NCBI GenBank assembly: GCA_022563055.1
Contig: JADFOB010000065.1
Coordinates: 1-6,914, forward strand
Source: Planctomycetota bacterium
GTDB lineage: Bacteria; Planctomycetota; Phycisphaerae; UBA1845
Reading direction: 5' to 3'
Length of the DNA: 6,914 bases
The translations under genes and the position numbers were made by a program. Below the pieces are notes generated by a model that ran no database searches, had not been told where the DNA came from, and saw only the letters and a program-made list of their open reading frames with translations. Each line of letters opens with the position of its first letter. The stretch's first letter is position 1. Positions 6,610 through 6,914 of this stretch are shown in pieces.

Positions 6610-6914
6610 TCATGCCTTCCGGAGCCATCCGGCGCCGCCTACCGCGAACGAGTAGAGATAGGTGCCCAAGAAGGCCGCGGCTATGAACGGCACGGTTGTC
6701 GGAGCATACCAGGCGACCGCCAGGGCCACGTTGATTCCCAGGATCGCCGTTGCTGTCTTGGCTTTCGAGCGAACGAGGTGAGGCATGGCGAATGGAACAA
6801 GCATCGACGCCGAGTTCAGAAGGTAGACTGCGACAAGGTACGGAGCGATGTCGAACCCATAGACGCCTTGGAGAAGAATCACCAGCAGAAGGTGACGCAT
6901 CAGTTCATTGGTGG
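6610..6914 (-). CDS. Unidentified multi-pass membrane protein, 3' part only
   Basis: I do not recognise this protein. The visible C-terminal part of about 101 residues is strongly hydrophobic. One or two spans lie around HLLLVILLQGVYGF and PYLVAVYLLNSASMLV, another is around TAILGINVALAVAWYA, and a last one is around TVPFIAAAFLGTYLYSFAVG. It ends in a short basic tail, WLRKA, before a TGA. A basic loop, HLVRSKAKT, separates the second and third hydrophobic stretches, as expected for a cytoplasmic loop. An ATG at 6898-6900 exists, but no Shine-Dalgarno precedes it and the frame stays open to the window edge (TNEL before the Met), so the true start is probably outside. The channel gene begins 208 bases downstream on the same strand, too far to assume co-transcription. 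Confidence 0.55.
   Translation of the reverse strand, partial: TNELMRHLLLVILLQGVYGFDIAPYLVAVYLLNSASMLVPFAMPHLVRSKAKTATAILGINVALAVAWYAPTTVPFIAAAFLGTYLYSFAVGGAGWLRKA

Noticed and set aside
2373..6686. Three very long + strand open frames (2373-4637, 4650-5444, 5451-6686) antisense to the channel gene
   Set aside because: All three share the codon register of the - strand channel gene. In that register antisense stops need TTA, CTA or TCA codons in the gene, which are rare in this GC-rich coding style. The translations have no recognisable domain, while the - strand product has a signal peptide and a full MscS core.

Overview
The window is GC-rich, with strong G/C preference at third codon positions. 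It holds two confidently identified genes, a small degenerate mobile cassette between them, and two incomplete edges. The organism is a Gram-negative-type bacterium: it has a GspE/PilB-type assembly ATPase and a signal-peptide-bearing MscS channel with a very large periplasmic region. The transposase subfamily and its hairpin repeats resemble, from memory, those scattered through Planctomycetota genomes. That taxonomic guess is an inference and has not been tested.

Layout: (a) 1-224 is an unassigned flank. (b) 255-1946 (+) encodes a complete GspE/PulE/PilB-family ATPase, most likely starting at a TTG behind a strong Shine-Dalgarno rather than at the ATG at 225. (c) 2011-2569 is a REP/RAYT-like cassette. 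One REP-type hairpin lies upstream in inverted orientation. It is followed by a 116-residue REP-associated tyrosine transposase that has lost its HUH segment, then two REP hairpins in direct orientation, and then a separate short perfect hairpin. (d) 2622-6401 (-) encodes a 1259-residue MscS-family mechanosensitive channel with a signal peptide, about 950 residues of mostly helical periplasmic sequence, and a minimal three-helix MscS core with its cytoplasmic domain. (e) 6402-6609 is a gap holding the channel's ribosome binding site and a curious open, protein-like stretch. (f) 6610-6914 (-) is the 3' end of an unidentified multi-pass membrane protein that runs off the window.

The ATPase and the channel are convergent, and the cassette sits between their 3' ends, which is the typical safe location for REP elements. 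Nothing suggests that the genes form one pathway. The ATPase would power a type II secretion or type IV pilus machine encoded elsewhere, and the channel would protect against osmotic downshock. The least ordinary features are the in-frame internal deletion of the transposase between inverted REP hairpins whose stems differ but stay paired, and the unusually long sensor region on a three-helix MscS core. I found no CRISPR array, tRNA, rRNA or recognisable defence system.
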